From the NCBI GenBank assembly GCA_963727045.1, contig CAVSES010000001.1, positions 682,001-746,000 on the forward strand: a DNA stretch of 64,000 bases, written 5' to 3'. Within the stretch, counting starts at the first letter, position 1; each line of letters opens with the position of its first letter. The notes beneath the pieces were generated by a model. It had not been told where the DNA came from. It saw nothing but the letters and a program-made list of their open reading frames with translations, and ran no database searches. The DNA is from Bog-1198 sp963727045 (GTDB lineage Bacteria > Pseudomonadota > Gammaproteobacteria > Steroidobacterales > Steroidobacteraceae). Both the position numbers and the translations under genes were made by a program. Shown in pieces: positions 35,387 to 45,161 of the stretch.

Positions 35387-36005
35387 CGCGTGCCGGGGAG
35401 CGGCGGCGCTTCCACAGGCGATAGCCGAGCAGAAGCGCGAGCCCGCAGACGTACAGCGCCGGCTCGCGAATGTCCTTCTTCACCTGCCACCAAAAGTGCC
35501 ACGCGCCGAGAATCGCGACCACGTAGACGAGTCGGTGCAGTTGGATCCAGCGTCTGCCCAATCGGCGCTGCGCCCCCGCCGTGGAAGTGAGCGCCAGAGG
35601 GATCAGGAGCAGCAGTCCCAGCATGCCGATTGTGATGTACGGCCGCTTCACGACGTCCTGCCACAGCGCGCTCAGGTTGTTGCCGCGCTGATCGAGCAGC
35701 AGGTACACCGAGAAGTGAAGCAGCACGTAGAAGAAGGCGAACAAACCGAACATGCGCCGGAACCGCAGCCATAGGATTGACTGCGTCAGATCCCTGAGCG
35801 GCGTCATGCAGAGGGTGATCATCAGGAAGTTGAGAGTCCATCGGCCGCAGGTGTGAAGCATGACTTTGACCGGGTCTGCGCCGAGCGTCACGCCGCGAAC
35901 GCGCAGCACGCCGGCAGCGTCCAGCGCTCCCAGCCCCAGATGCAAGGCGGGGAGCAGGCATGCCAGAAACACGGCAGGCTTCAGGATCCAGCGGACCTGC
36001 CACAT
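35349..36005 (-). CDS. msrQ: Heme-binding membrane subunit of the MsrPQ methionine sulfoxide reductase
   Basis: A 218-residue inner-membrane protein with about six spans and the ferric-reductase-like histidine pattern (MLHTCGRWTLNFLM, YVLLHFSVYLLL, LHRLVYVVAILGAWHFWW). It passes electrons from the quinone pool to MsrP in the periplasm. The ATG overlaps the msrP stop by one base (TGATG), so the two are coupled. The C terminus overlaps the end of aroG in antisense. Confidence 0.9.
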   Translation of the reverse strand: MWQVRWILKPAVFLACLLPALHLGLGALDAAGVLRVRGVTLGADPVKVMLHTCGRWTLNFLMITLCMTPLRDLTQSILWLRFRRMFGLFAFFYVLLHFSVYLLLDQRGNNLSALWQDVVKRPYITIGMLGLLLLIPLALTSTAGAQRRLGRRWIQLHRLVYVVAILGAWHFWWQVKKDIREPALYVCGLALLLGYRLWKRRRSPARVSVARLAGTDAS

Positions 36006-36967
36006 CAAAAGAATTTCCGCAAATCCATCCCGGAGTAAAGGCCCGCCACCTGCGCGGCATAGCCGTTGTACGGAAGCGTGGGCTGCCTCGGACCGAACGC
36101 ACTCGCGCCGATGTGGCGTTCGCTCGCCTGGCTCCATCGCGGATGGTCGACCGACGGGTTGACGTTGGCGAAGAACCCGTACTCGTTGGAGGCCGCTCCG
36201 GCCCACGTGGTACGCGGCGCGTGTTCGCTGAACTTGATGCTGACGATCGCCTTGATGCCCTTGAAACCGTATTTCCAGGGAACGATCAGCCGAAGCGGGG
36301 CGCCGTTCTGGTTCGGCAACACCTTGCCGTACAGTCCGACCGCCAAGAGCGTCAAAGGGTGCATGGCCTCATCGATGCGAAGCCCCTCCACATAGGGCCA
36401 TTCGAGCACGGATGACCGCTGGCCCGGCATTTGCCTGGGATCCAGCAGCGTCTTGAACTCGACGAACTTGGCCTTGGACGTGGGTTTGAAGCGCTTGAGC
36501 AGGTCGCCGAGGGGAAAGCCGATCCAGGGGACGACCATCGACCAGGCTTCCACGCACCGCAACCGGTAGATGCGCTCCTCCAGAGGATGCGGTTTGAGGA
36601 TGTCTTCCAGACTGAAGGTGCCGGTCACTTCGGCTTCTCCGGCGATCGCGACGTTCCATGGCCGGGTGCGAAAATTCCCGGCGTTTTGCGATGGGTCGGA
36701 TTTATCGGTGCCGAATTCGTAGTAATTGTTGTACGTGGTGATGTCGGCATAGGAGTTCGGCGCTTCGCTCACGCTCAATGCGGCGTTGCGCGTGTAGGCC
36801 AGGGCCGCGCCCGTCTGCCCGAATGCGTTGCGTGCAAAGCCGCCGATCGATTGTGCGGCTGCCAGGCCAAGACCGCCTGCGATCAGGGAGCGACGCGACA
36901 AGTATTGATCGTACGGCGTTATGTCCGACGGCGCGATCCTGGCCCAATCCGCGATTCTCTTGCGCAT
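36005..36967 (-). CDS. msrP: Periplasmic methionine sulfoxide reductase, molybdopterin catalytic subunit
   Basis: A 320-residue YedY-type molybdoenzyme that repairs oxidised methionines in periplasmic proteins. A Tat signal (SRRSLIAGGLGLAAAQ) is followed by the sulfite-oxidase fold. The molybdenum-ligand Cys is in YRLRCVEAWSMVVPW, and the cofactor-binding region includes PWKYGFKGIKAIVSI. The start at 36967 (MRKRIADW) fits the family. It precedes msrQ and follows a HAD phosphatase gene by 77 bases on the same strand. Confidence 0.94.
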   Translation of the reverse strand: MRKRIADWARIAPSDITPYDQYLSRRSLIAGGLGLAAAQSIGGFARNAFGQTGAALAYTRNAALSVSEAPNSYADITTYNNYYEFGTDKSDPSQNAGNFRTRPWNVAIAGEAEVTGTFSLEDILKPHPLEERIYRLRCVEAWSMVVPWIGFPLGDLLKRFKPTSKAKFVEFKTLLDPRQMPGQRSSVLEWPYVEGLRIDEAMHPLTLLAVGLYGKVLPNQNGAPLRLIVPWKYGFKGIKAIVSIKFSEHAPRTTWAGAASNEYGFFANVNPSVDHPRWSQASERHIGASAFGPRQPTLPYNGYAAQVAGLYSGMDLRKFF

Positions 36968-37044
36968 GGCTCTCTTCCGAAATTGTCGAAGTGTCCGTCC
37001 AATAGACCGGCCGAGTCCGGGCTTTGTTTCGATGGCCCTTAAGT

Positions 37045-37722
37045 TTACGTCCAATTCGCCGTGGATATTCCCGATCGCGCAGCCAGGGCCCGGGCATGGG
37101 CGTTGCCGTTGACCAACAGAGCCCGATCTGCGGCCCGCAGATGCTCCAGATCCGCTGCGCTGTTGCCATAGGCCGCTATCGGCAGCCCGGGGTATTGCGC
37201 GCGGAGCGAGGTCAGGCAGCGCAATTTTTCGGTGCCGCGGCGATTCGGGGTCTTCAATGCGCCGACGAGCCGCCCGTCCCGCCACTCGACTTCCGTGCAA
37301 ATCGTGCGCTCGAAACCGAATGTTCTGCCGATGCGGGGCACGTACAGATCCGGGCTTGCCGAGAGCAGTATCAAGTGGTCGCCGGCCGTGCGATGCGCCT
37401 CGAGCGCCGCAACGGCAGCCGGCCTGAAGCGGCCGCGGGTTTGCAGGCCGGCCACGAACGCGTCGGCGCAGGCATCGACGGTCCCCCGGGCGGCTCCGCC
37501 GACGACCATGCGGATGACCCGGGACTTGAGGATGCCGCGATCGCGGTTTCGCGCCAGATAGGCGAACAAGACGAAGGGGAGGCGCCAAAGCCGGAAGATG
37601 CGCCAGGGGTGACGCTTGAGAAAGCTCCATAAGAAGAGCAGCAGCGTGTCGTGCCACGTCAGTGTGCCGTCGAGATCGAATACGGCGACCCAGCGTCGCG
37701 GTGCGATGGCTCCGTCCGTCAT
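37045..37722 (-). CDS. HAD-IB family hydrolase (phosphoserine phosphatase-like)
   Basis: A 225-residue HAD phosphatase. Motif I is VFDLDGTLTWHD, motif II is LLSASPDLYVP and motif III/IV is AYGNSAADLEHL, of the SerB/CicA-like IB subclass. A hydrophobic helical cap (LLLFLWSFL ... LPFVLFAYLA) suggests a membrane-associated or lipid-like substrate, as in many IB members. The natural substrate is unknown. It may be co-transcribed with msrPQ. Confidence 0.8.
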   Translation of the reverse strand: MTDGAIAPRRWVAVFDLDGTLTWHDTLLLFLWSFLKRHPWRIFRLWRLPFVLFAYLARNRDRGILKSRVIRMVVGGAARGTVDACADAFVAGLQTRGRFRPAAVAALEAHRTAGDHLILLSASPDLYVPRIGRTFGFERTICTEVEWRDGRLVGALKTPNRRGTEKLRCLTSLRAQYPGLPIAAYGNSAADLEHLRAADRALLVNGNAHARALAARSGISTANWT

Positions 37723-37723
37723 G

Positions 37724-37787
37724 TGGAATAATATATAGTAATTAATACAAGTAGTTAAGATATTTATCTCGAATTTATATTATAGCA
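37724..37787. other. AT-rich intergenic island upstream of the M16 peptidase genes
   Basis: About 64 bases made almost wholly of A and T, in strong contrast to the GC-rich surroundings, directly beside the HAD gene start and about 100 bases before the M16 pair. It holds several -10-like hexamers on both strands. It may be a promoter UP-element or a nucleoid-protein (H-NS/MvaT-like) target. Confidence 0.45.
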
Positions 37788-37890
37788 TCGACCGCCCGCC
37801 GCGCAGCGATGTCGGCCATGTGGGCTCAGAACCCATTAGAATCGCCCGTTCCAAAGTTCACGCCGACGTTGCGCGGGGTTTCAAGACAGC

Positions 37891-39366
37891 ATGAGTGCCA
37901 ACACCGAATTTTTTGGATCACGGACCCATTGGATTGCCCGCGCGTGCATGTGCGCGGTCGCCGCGCATGGCGCGGCGACATGGGCCGCAGGGACGCCGCA
38001 ACATGCCGCACCATCGGCGGCGCAGGCACCCACGGCCGCATCCGCAACGTCCGCCGTGCCGGCCGCGGTCCCCGGCATGACGCTCGTCAAATCGTTGGGC
38101 GGCATAGACGAGTACCGGCTGGAGCAAAACGGATTGACGGTGCTGCTGGTGCCCGACCATTCGGCGCCCGTGGTGACGTTCCAGGTGACCTATCGAGTGG
38201 GCTCGCGCAACGAGGTGACGGGCACGACCGGCGCGACTCATCTGCTCGAACATTTGATGTTCAAGGGCAGCGACGCCTTCAACGACCCGAAGGGCAACAG
38301 CGTCAAGCAGTTCCTCGAGCACGTCGGCGGCCAGTTCAATGCCAGCACGTCGTTCGACCGGACCAATTATTTTTCGACCATCGGCCGTGCAGGCCTGGAA
38401 GGATATGTGGCCATCGAAGCTGACCGCATGCGACACCTGTGGCTGCACGAGGCCGACCGTCAGGCGGAAATGACGGTCGTGCGCAACGAGTTCGAACGCG
38501 GCAAGAATGATCCCGACAGCGTGCTGATGGAAGAGGTGACCGAGGCCGCCTACGTGGCGCTGCCTTATCAGCATCCGACCATCGGCTGGAAGAGCGACAT
38601 CGAACATGTCCCGATATCCAAACTGCGCGAGTTCTACGACACTTTTTATTGGCCCAACAACGCCACGGTGACCGTGATCGGCGATATCGAACCGGCCGCA
38701 ACCCTGGGTCTGATCAAGAAATACTACGGTGTGCATCCGCGTTCTCCGGCGCCCATTCCCGAGATCTACACAGAAGAGCCGGCGCAATCCGGCGAACGCC
38801 GCGTCACCGTCAAGCGTCCCGGAGAGCTCGGAACCGTGATCATCGCGCACAAGGTGCCGAATGGACGTGATGCCGATCAGCCGGCGCTCGAGATGCTCGA
38901 TGCGATCTTGAGCTCGGGCAAGAACGCGCGGCTGTACCGCGCCCTCGTCGATCAGGGGCTCGCCCTGAACGCGGGCGCCGGGACGGACCTGCATCGCGAC
39001 CTCTCGCTGCACACCGTGTACGCCATTCTCTCGCCGGGTGCGGCGCATGCCCAGGTGGAGAAGGCGCTTCTGGCGGAAATCGCCAAGATCAAGACGGACG
39101 GGGTGACCGCCGCCGAGGTGGCCCGGGTCAAGCAGCAATACATCGCCGCCGACGCGTACAAGCGGGACGGGACCGCCGCGATTGCCGCCGAGATCAACGA
39201 ATGGATCGGCGTGGGCGACTGGTCTTTGTACGTGACCTTCCCGCAGAAGGTCCAAGAGGTGACCCCCGCGGACGTGCAGCGGGTCGCGAAGAAGTATCTC
39301 AATGAGGATCAGAGTACGACGGGCTGGTTCATCCCGGTGCCGCCGACGCCGGAGAAAGGCTCGTGA
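37891..39366 (+). CDS. M16 family zinc peptidase (active-type, exported)
   Basis: A 491-residue pitrilysin-family peptidase with a signal peptide (cut around ATWAAG). The inverted zinc motif is HLLEH (GATHLLEHLMFKG), with the downstream Glu in EMTVVRNEFERG. Two homologous half-barrels make one full unit. It pairs with the next gene, which lacks the zinc motif, as in other bacterial two-subunit M16 systems. The stop overlaps the partner start. Confidence 0.9.
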   Translation: MSANTEFFGSRTHWIARACMCAVAAHGAATWAAGTPQHAAPSAAQAPTAASATSAVPAAVPGMTLVKSLGGIDEYRLEQNGLTVLLVPDHSAPVVTFQVTYRVGSRNEVTGTTGATHLLEHLMFKGSDAFNDPKGNSVKQFLEHVGGQFNASTSFDRTNYFSTIGRAGLEGYVAIEADRMRHLWLHEADRQAEMTVVRNEFERGKNDPDSVLMEEVTEAAYVALPYQHPTIGWKSDIEHVPISKLREFYDTFYWPNNATVTVIGDIEPAATLGLIKKYYGVHPRSPAPIPEIYTEEPAQSGERRVTVKRPGELGTVIIAHKVPNGRDADQPALEMLDAILSSGKNARLYRALVDQGLALNAGAGTDLHRDLSLHTVYAILSPGAAHAQVEKALLAEIAKIKTDGVTAAEVARVKQQYIAADAYKRDGTAAIAAEINEWIGVGDWSLYVTFPQKVQEVTPADVQRVAKKYLNEDQSTTGWFIPVPPTPEKGS

Positions 39367-40682
39367 TGCGACACTATCTTTTGACTGCTTTGTTCCTGGC
39401 GGGCGCAGCCGCACACGCGAACGTGGCCGATCACAGCCAGCGCACGCAGGTGGCCGGCCTCGACCTGATCACGTACCGCACCGACGTGAAGGACGTGGTC
39501 GTGATCCTCGGCTCGCTGCCGGCGGGCGATGCGATGGCCGGCGGCAACATCGCGATCCCGACGCTCACGGGCATGATGCTCGACCGCGGCACAAAGAGCG
39601 CGGACAAGTATTCGATTGCCGAACAGCTCGACAACGTCGGCGCCGAGATCTCGTTCAGCGTGGGGACGCAATCCCTGGAGATCCGCGCCAAATGCTTGAA
39701 GAAGGACGTGGCGCTGGTGATCGGCCTGATTGCCGCGGAGCTGCGCACGCCGGCCCTGCATGTGCAGGAGTTCGAGAAGGCGAAGCAGCAATTCATCGGT
39801 GCGCTGGAAGCCTCGGCTCAGAACACCGAAGCTCGTGCGCAGGAGGCGTTCCGCCGTGCGGCCTTTCCCCAGGGTCATCCGAACCACCCGCATCTGGTGG
39901 GCGAATACGAGGCTGCGGCGAAAACCGCAACGCTCGATGAGCTGAAGGCGTTTCACGCGAAATATTACGGTCCGGCGCACATGACGCTGGTCATGGTCGG
40001 CGACGTATCGGCGCCGGAGGCGCAGTCACAGGTCGGCGCCGCATTTGCCGGGTGGAGCGGGGGCCAGGATTACGTACGCCCGGCGGTGCCGGCGGTCCTC
40101 AAGTCGGCGAGCGAAGTGTCCGTGCCGCTGACCGACAAGCCCAGCGTGTCGGTGATCATCGGGCAACCGACCGGGCTTCGCTACAAGGACCCCGACGCAC
40201 TGGCCTTGCGTGTCGGCACGGCGATTCTTGGAAGCGGGTTCACGGGCCGGTTGATGGGGATCGTCCGCGACAAGGAAGGACTGACCTACAACATATCCGC
40301 GGCGGTGTCCGAAGACAGCATCGTCGACGGGGCCTGGGATGTTTCGGCCAGTTTTGCGCCTGCCTTGTTGGAGAAGGGAATTGCCTCGACCCGCCGCGAG
40401 GTTGCCCGATGGTGGAAGGACGGCGTCACCGACCAGGAATTGGCGGCGCGCAAGCAAGGGTTGGTGGGCGGCTACCTGGTCGGCCTGTCGACCACCACCG
40501 GACTCGCGAATGCCATATTGACGGACGTGCAGCGCGGCTACGACGTGGACCGCCTGGACAGCTTTCCGGACGCGGTGAACGCGCTGACGCGTGACGAGGT
40601 CAACAGCGCAATCAAAAACCACATCGATCCCGCCGTCATGGTGACGGTGAAGGCCGGAAGCGTCGCGACCGCGCGGCCCTGA
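39366..40682 (+). CDS. M16 family peptidase-like protein (non-catalytic partner)
   Basis: A 438-residue exported protein (LLTALFLAGAAAHA signal) with the M16 fold: LGSLPAGDAMAGG, MTLVMVGDVSAPEA, GFTGRLMGIVRDKEGLTY. Where an active enzyme has HxxEH it reads PTLTGMMLDRGT, so it should be catalytically inert and supply the Arg/Tyr substrate pocket to its neighbour. The ATG at 39366 overlaps the upstream stop by one base (a GTG directly before it is possible). Confidence 0.88.
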   Translation: MRHYLLTALFLAGAAAHANVADHSQRTQVAGLDLITYRTDVKDVVVILGSLPAGDAMAGGNIAIPTLTGMMLDRGTKSADKYSIAEQLDNVGAEISFSVGTQSLEIRAKCLKKDVALVIGLIAAELRTPALHVQEFEKAKQQFIGALEASAQNTEARAQEAFRRAAFPQGHPNHPHLVGEYEAAAKTATLDELKAFHAKYYGPAHMTLVMVGDVSAPEAQSQVGAAFAGWSGGQDYVRPAVPAVLKSASEVSVPLTDKPSVSVIIGQPTGLRYKDPDALALRVGTAILGSGFTGRLMGIVRDKEGLTYNISAAVSEDSIVDGAWDVSASFAPALLEKGIASTRREVARWWKDGVTDQELAARKQGLVGGYLVGLSTTTGLANAILTDVQRGYDVDRLDSFPDAVNALTRDEVNSAIKNHIDPAVMVTVKAGSVATARP

Positions 40683-40710
40683 CCCGCTGCGGCAAGAGAG
40701 CCGCGGCGGG
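40683..40710. terminator. Strong hairpin between convergent genes
   Basis: CCCGCTGCGGC (40683-40693) and GCCGCGGCGGG (40700-40710) can pair over 11 positions (one G-U) around AAGAGA, between the M16 pair and the DUF1993 gene. No T-run follows on either strand, so it may block transcription or protect message ends rather than act as a textbook terminator. Confidence 0.5.
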
Positions 40711-40720
40711 CAGACCGCTG

Positions 40721-41224
40721 CTAACGGCCCAGGTAGTCCTGCTTGCCGATTTCCAGCCCCGACTGCCGCAGAATGTCATAGGCCGTCGTGACGTGAAAAA
40801 AGACGTTCGGCAGAACGTGGTGGAAGAGGTAGGGCACGCCCTGCATGCTTTTGGTGGACGACCGCGTCTGCCAGGTGATGGTTCTGTCCTCGGATCCCTC
40901 GAACTGCCGCGGTGTCAGTGATTCAAGATAGGCGATCGTTGCGCGAGACGTCGCGATCCAATCGCCGATGCTCCTCTCCTTGACTTCGAGGGCCGGAACT
41001 TCCGCCCCCGCGAGCCGCGCAGCGCCGCCCTGGGCGATGTCGTTGGCGATGTGGAGTTGCATCGCCAGCGGCAGCATGTCGGGAAACAGACGGCTGCCGA
41101 GGAGTACTGCGGGATCGATCTTGCGAGTCTGTGCGTGGGTCGAAGCCTTCTCGAGGATTGCCGCGAGGTTCGACAGTGCGCGAGCGCAGGTCGGCACGGT
41201 GGCCGTATACATCGTGATGGACAT
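40721..41224 (-). CDS. DUF1993 family protein
   Basis: A 167-residue helical protein of the DUF1993 family (PTCARALSNLAAILEKA, PDMLPLAMQLHIANDIA, PYLFHHVLPNVFFHVTTAYD). The fold resembles DinB-like four-helix bundles and several histidines are conserved, but no function is known. It lies two bases after the aconitase stop on the same strand, so it is probably the last gene of that operon. Confidence 0.8.
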   Translation of the reverse strand: MSITMYTATVPTCARALSNLAAILEKASTHAQTRKIDPAVLLGSRLFPDMLPLAMQLHIANDIAQGGAARLAGAEVPALEVKERSIGDWIATSRATIAYLESLTPRQFEGSEDRTITWQTRSSTKSMQGVPYLFHHVLPNVFFHVTTAYDILRQSGLEIGKQDYLGR

Positions 41225-41226
41225 GA

Positions 41227-43929
41227 TCAGGCCGCCTTGCTTGATGCGGCGAGTTGCCGCAATACGTATTGCAGAATCCCGCCATGCTGGTAGTAGTCGA
41301 GTTCCTTCGGAGTATCGATGCGCAGCCGCGCCTCGAACTCCGTGATCGGCGTCCGCGTGCCGTCGCCGCCCTTGGCGATCACCTTGACCGTCTTGGCCGC
41401 GCCGCGATTGAGTCCGACGATTTCAAAGGTTTCCATGCCGCTTAAGCCCAGGCTCTGCGCGCTCTGGCCTTCCTTGAATTGAAGGGGCAGCACGCCCATC
41501 CCGATCAGGTTGGAGCGGTGGATCCGCTCGAAGCTCTCCGCGATCACCGCCTTGACACCCAACAGCATGGTGCCCTTGGCCGCCCAGTCGCGCGAACTGC
41601 CCGTGCCGTATTCCTTTCCGGCGAGAATCACCAGAGGGGTGCCCGCGGCCTTGTACTTCAACGAGGCGTCGAAGATGGCCATGCGTTCGCCGCTCGGAAT
41701 GTGCAGCGTTACGCCGCCTTCCGTGCCCGGCACCAGGAGGTTGCGCAGGCGGATGTTGGCAAACGTGCCGCGCATCATGACTTCGTGGTTCCCGCGGCGC
41801 GCGCCGTAGGAATTGAAATCCGCCGCTTGCACGCCCTGCGCCATCAGATACTTCGCGGCCGGGCTGGATTTTGCGATGTTGCCGGCGGGCGAGATGTGAT
41901 CGGTGGTGACCGAATCGCCGAGCACCGCCAGCACGCGCGCACCCTTGATGTCGACCAATGGCGCCGGCGTCATGGTGATGCCGTCGAAGTAGGGCGGATT
42001 CTTGACGTAGGTCGATTTGCCGTCCCAGGAATAGATCTTTCCCGCCGGTGTCTTGATGGCGTTCCAGTTCGCGTCGCCCGAGAACACGTTGGCATAGCCT
42101 TTTCTGAACATCGCCGAGTCCACCGATGCGGCCACCGCGGCGGCCACGTCCTTGGGGCTCGGCCAGACATCCTTGAGATACACGGGCTTGCCGTCCTTGC
42201 CCACCCCCAGGGGTTCGGTGGTGATGTCGATGTCGAGGCTGCCCGCGAGCGCATAGGCGACGACCAAGGGCGGCGAGGCCAGAAAATTCATCTTGATTTC
42301 AGGGTGCACGCGGCCCTCGAAATTGCGGTTGCCGGAAAGCACGGAACAGGCGACGACGTCCGCCGTCTTCACGGCCTCGGAAATCTCCGGCTTCAAGGGC
42401 CCGGAGTTGCCGATGCAGGTGGTGCATCCATAGCCCACGGTGTAGAACCCGAGCGACTCCAGGTCCTTCAGGAGCCCTGCCTTCTGCAGATAGTCGGTGA
42501 CCACTCGCGAACCCGGCGCAAGCGAGGTCTTCACCCAGGGCTTGGACGTGAGGCCCCGCGCATTCGCATTGCGGGCGAGCAGCCCGGCGGCGACCAATAC
42601 GGCGGGATTCGAAGTGTTCGTGCAACTGGTGATGGCGGCGATCAACACGGCGCCGTCGCGCACTTCGAAGGTCTTTCCGCCGACGACGGCCTTGGCGACT
42701 CCGCTCGCCTGCGGATTTTTTTGCGCACGCTCGTCGGCCATTTTCTTCACGCTGCGCTCGTAAACGCCCTTGGCGCTGCGCAGCGGCACGCGGTCCTGCG
42801 GCCGCTTCGGACCGGCGAGCGAAGGTTCGACGGTCGACAGATCGAGTTCCACCACATCGGTGTAATCGGCCGGCGCCGCGCCGCCGACCCGCCACATGCC
42901 TTGTGCCCTGGCGTAGGCCTCGACCAGCGCGATCTGATCCGGTGCGCGTCCCGTGAGCTCGAGATAGCGGATGGTTTCCTCATCGATCGGAAAGATCGCG
43001 CACGTCGAACCGAACTCGGGCGACATGTTGGCGATGGTGGCGCGGTCGGCGAGCGGCAGGCCTTTCAGGCCGTCGCCGAAGAATTCGACGAACTTGTCCA
43101 CGACGCCGTGCTTGCGAAGAATTTCGGTGACGGTGAGCACAAGATCGGTGGCCGTGGTGCCCGCGGGCAGGCTTCCCGTCAATTTGAAGCCGATCACCTG
43201 CGGGATCAACATCGTCACGGGCTGGCCCAGCATGGCGGCTTCGGCCTCGATGCCGCCCACCCCCCAGCCGAGAACTCCCAGCCCGTTCACCATCGTGGTG
43301 TGAGAATCGGTGCCGACCAGGGTATCGGGATAGGCGAGCTGCCCGGCGGCTGTAGTGTCTGAAAAAATCACACGAGCCAGCCGCTCTATGTTGACTTGGT
43401 GGACGATTCCCGTGTTGGGCGGTACCACCTTGAAATTGCTGAATGCCGTCTGGCCCCAGCGCAGGAACATGTAACGCTCGCCGTTGCGTTCGAACTCGAT
43501 TTCGTTGTTGTGCTTGAGCGAATCGGCCGCGCCGTATTCGTCGACCTGCACCGAGTGATCGATGACCAATTCGGCGGGAGCGAGCGGATTGACCCGCTGC
43601 GGATCGCCGCCGAGCCGCACGATGGCTTCGCGCATCGCCGCCAGATCGACAATGCACGGCACTCCGGTGAAATCTTGCATGATGACTCGTGCGGGCGTGA
43701 AGGCGATTTCATGACTGGGGGGGGCCTTCGGGTCCCAATTCAACAGAGCCTCGATGTCTGCCTTGGTGACATTGACGCCGTCTTCGTGTCGCAGGAGGTT
43801 TTCCAGCAGGATCTTGAGGGAAAAGGGCAGACGGCCGACGTTGTGCGACTTGAGCGCATCGAGACCCAGGATCTCATATTGCACCGCGCCCACTTTGAGC
43901 GTCGTTCTTGCCTTGAAGCTATCCGTCAT
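41227..43929 (-). CDS. acnA: Aconitate hydratase A
   Basis: A 900-residue TCA-cycle enzyme that isomerises citrate to isocitrate with a [4Fe-4S] cluster. Cluster cysteines are in AITSCTNTSNP and GYGCTTCIGNSG. VGTDSHTTMVNGLGVLGWGVGG and the C-terminal swivel domain (GKEYGTGSSRDWAAKG) are intact. The length and order match the AcnA/IRP class, not AcnB. The start overlaps the mnmA stop by four bases. Confidence 0.96.
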   Translation of the reverse strand: MTDSFKARTTLKVGAVQYEILGLDALKSHNVGRLPFSLKILLENLLRHEDGVNVTKADIEALLNWDPKAPPSHEIAFTPARVIMQDFTGVPCIVDLAAMREAIVRLGGDPQRVNPLAPAELVIDHSVQVDEYGAADSLKHNNEIEFERNGERYMFLRWGQTAFSNFKVVPPNTGIVHQVNIERLARVIFSDTTAAGQLAYPDTLVGTDSHTTMVNGLGVLGWGVGGIEAEAAMLGQPVTMLIPQVIGFKLTGSLPAGTTATDLVLTVTEILRKHGVVDKFVEFFGDGLKGLPLADRATIANMSPEFGSTCAIFPIDEETIRYLELTGRAPDQIALVEAYARAQGMWRVGGAAPADYTDVVELDLSTVEPSLAGPKRPQDRVPLRSAKGVYERSVKKMADERAQKNPQASGVAKAVVGGKTFEVRDGAVLIAAITSCTNTSNPAVLVAAGLLARNANARGLTSKPWVKTSLAPGSRVVTDYLQKAGLLKDLESLGFYTVGYGCTTCIGNSGPLKPEISEAVKTADVVACSVLSGNRNFEGRVHPEIKMNFLASPPLVVAYALAGSLDIDITTEPLGVGKDGKPVYLKDVWPSPKDVAAAVAASVDSAMFRKGYANVFSGDANWNAIKTPAGKIYSWDGKSTYVKNPPYFDGITMTPAPLVDIKGARVLAVLGDSVTTDHISPAGNIAKSSPAAKYLMAQGVQAADFNSYGARRGNHEVMMRGTFANIRLRNLLVPGTEGGVTLHIPSGERMAIFDASLKYKAAGTPLVILAGKEYGTGSSRDWAAKGTMLLGVKAVIAESFERIHRSNLIGMGVLPLQFKEGQSAQSLGLSGMETFEIVGLNRGAAKTVKVIAKGGDGTRTPITEFEARLRIDTPKELDYYQHGGILQYVLRQLAASSKAA

Positions 43930-45119
43930 GACCCCTCCACGGAAAAAGAAGAATTATAGGTGATTCCGCGGGCCGCGGGCGGCGCAAGGGAATTGAATCT
44001 GCGGGAGATGACGCCGCCGCCGAGGCAATGTGCGCCGCGGTAGAACACCGCGCACTGTCCGGGAGTGACGGCGCGCGCCGGCGCGCTCAATGTCACGCGC
44101 CAGCACGAATCGGCGCCGACCGCGGGGGCTCTCGTCAATTGCACCGTGCAATGCAAGTCGCTTTGGCGGTAACGCGTCTTCACCGAGCATTGCAAGGGAC
44201 CATCGGCGGCATCGACGGGGCCCAGCCAGTTCATCTGCTCCACGTCGAAGGAATCCGAGAGGAGCAGCGGGTGATCTTGATCCTGCACCACGATGAGCGC
44301 ATTGCGTTGCATATCCTTGTCCGCCACGTACCAGGGCGCCGCCGCGGTTCCTGCGCGCCCGCCGATGTGAAGACCAGATCGTTGGCCGAGCGTGAACAGA
44401 GCGAGGCCACGGTGTTCGCCCAGGACCAAACCCCGGTCGTTCTCGATGGGCCCGGGCGCAGCGCGTAGATAACGGCCCAGAAACTCCCGAAAAGGTCTCT
44501 CACCGATGAAGCAGATGCCGGTGCTGTCACGCTTGTCGTATACCGGCAAGCCCGCCGCATGCGCGATCCTCCGCACCTCGGCCTTGCGCAACTCGCCGAT
44601 CGGAAACAGGGTCTTGCGCAGCGAGGAGGGTTCGACGGAGTGTAGAAAGTAGCTCTGATCCTTGGCCGCGTCGCAGGCCCTCAGGAGTTGCGGGCCGGCG
44701 GAGGTTTGCTTGAGGCGTGCATAGTGGCCGGTGGCGATGCAGGCCGCCCCCAGACGATGCATGTAGTCCAGGCAGACGCCGAACTTGATTTCCCGATTGC
44801 AGAGAACGTCCGGGTTGGGGGTCCGGCCGGCGGCGTATTCGCGCAAAAAGAGCTTGAACACCCGTTCGCGGTACTGCGCGGCGAAACTCACGCGATGCAG
44901 CGGGATTCCGAGCCTATCGCAAACACGCCGCGCATCTTGATAATCCTCAGCCGTGGTGCAGTAGGCGTCGTCATCGTCCTCCCAGTTGGACATGAACAAG
45001 CCTTGCACGGAATGGCCGGCGTCGCGCAACAGGAGCGCCGCGACGGCAGAGTCGACGCCGCCGGACATGCCGACGATGACGGTATCGGGTGAATTGGAGG
45101 AGCTCGGCATTCCGCCCAT
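43926..45119 (-). CDS. mnmA: tRNA-specific 2-thiouridylase
   Basis: A 397-residue enzyme that thiolates U34 of Lys, Glu and Gln tRNAs. The P-loop is VGMSGGVDSAVAALLL, the first catalytic Cys is in NPDVLCNREIKFG and the second in DSTGICFIGERPF. The C-terminal beta-barrel is present. It is somewhat longer than the E. coli enzyme. An ATG at 45110 is an alternative start. It shares a minus-strand operon with purB (upstream) and acnA (overlapping by four bases). Confidence 0.95.
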   Translation of the reverse strand: MGGMPSSSNSPDTVIVGMSGGVDSAVAALLLRDAGHSVQGLFMSNWEDDDDAYCTTAEDYQDARRVCDRLGIPLHRVSFAAQYRERVFKLFLREYAAGRTPNPDVLCNREIKFGVCLDYMHRLGAACIATGHYARLKQTSAGPQLLRACDAAKDQSYFLHSVEPSSLRKTLFPIGELRKAEVRRIAHAAGLPVYDKRDSTGICFIGERPFREFLGRYLRAAPGPIENDRGLVLGEHRGLALFTLGQRSGLHIGGRAGTAAAPWYVADKDMQRNALIVVQDQDHPLLLSDSFDVEQMNWLGPVDAADGPLQCSVKTRYRQSDLHCTVQLTRAPAVGADSCWRVTLSAPARAVTPGQCAVFYRGAHCLGGGVISRRFNSLAPPAARGITYNSSFSVEGS

Positions 45120-45161
45120 TATACGGGCGCGCGCGGGGTGCGCGCATGCGGCAGCAGGCGT

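Noticed and set aside
41479..43362. 627-codon open frame on the plus strand
   Set aside because: Antisense shadow of aconitase; no domain and no plausible start.
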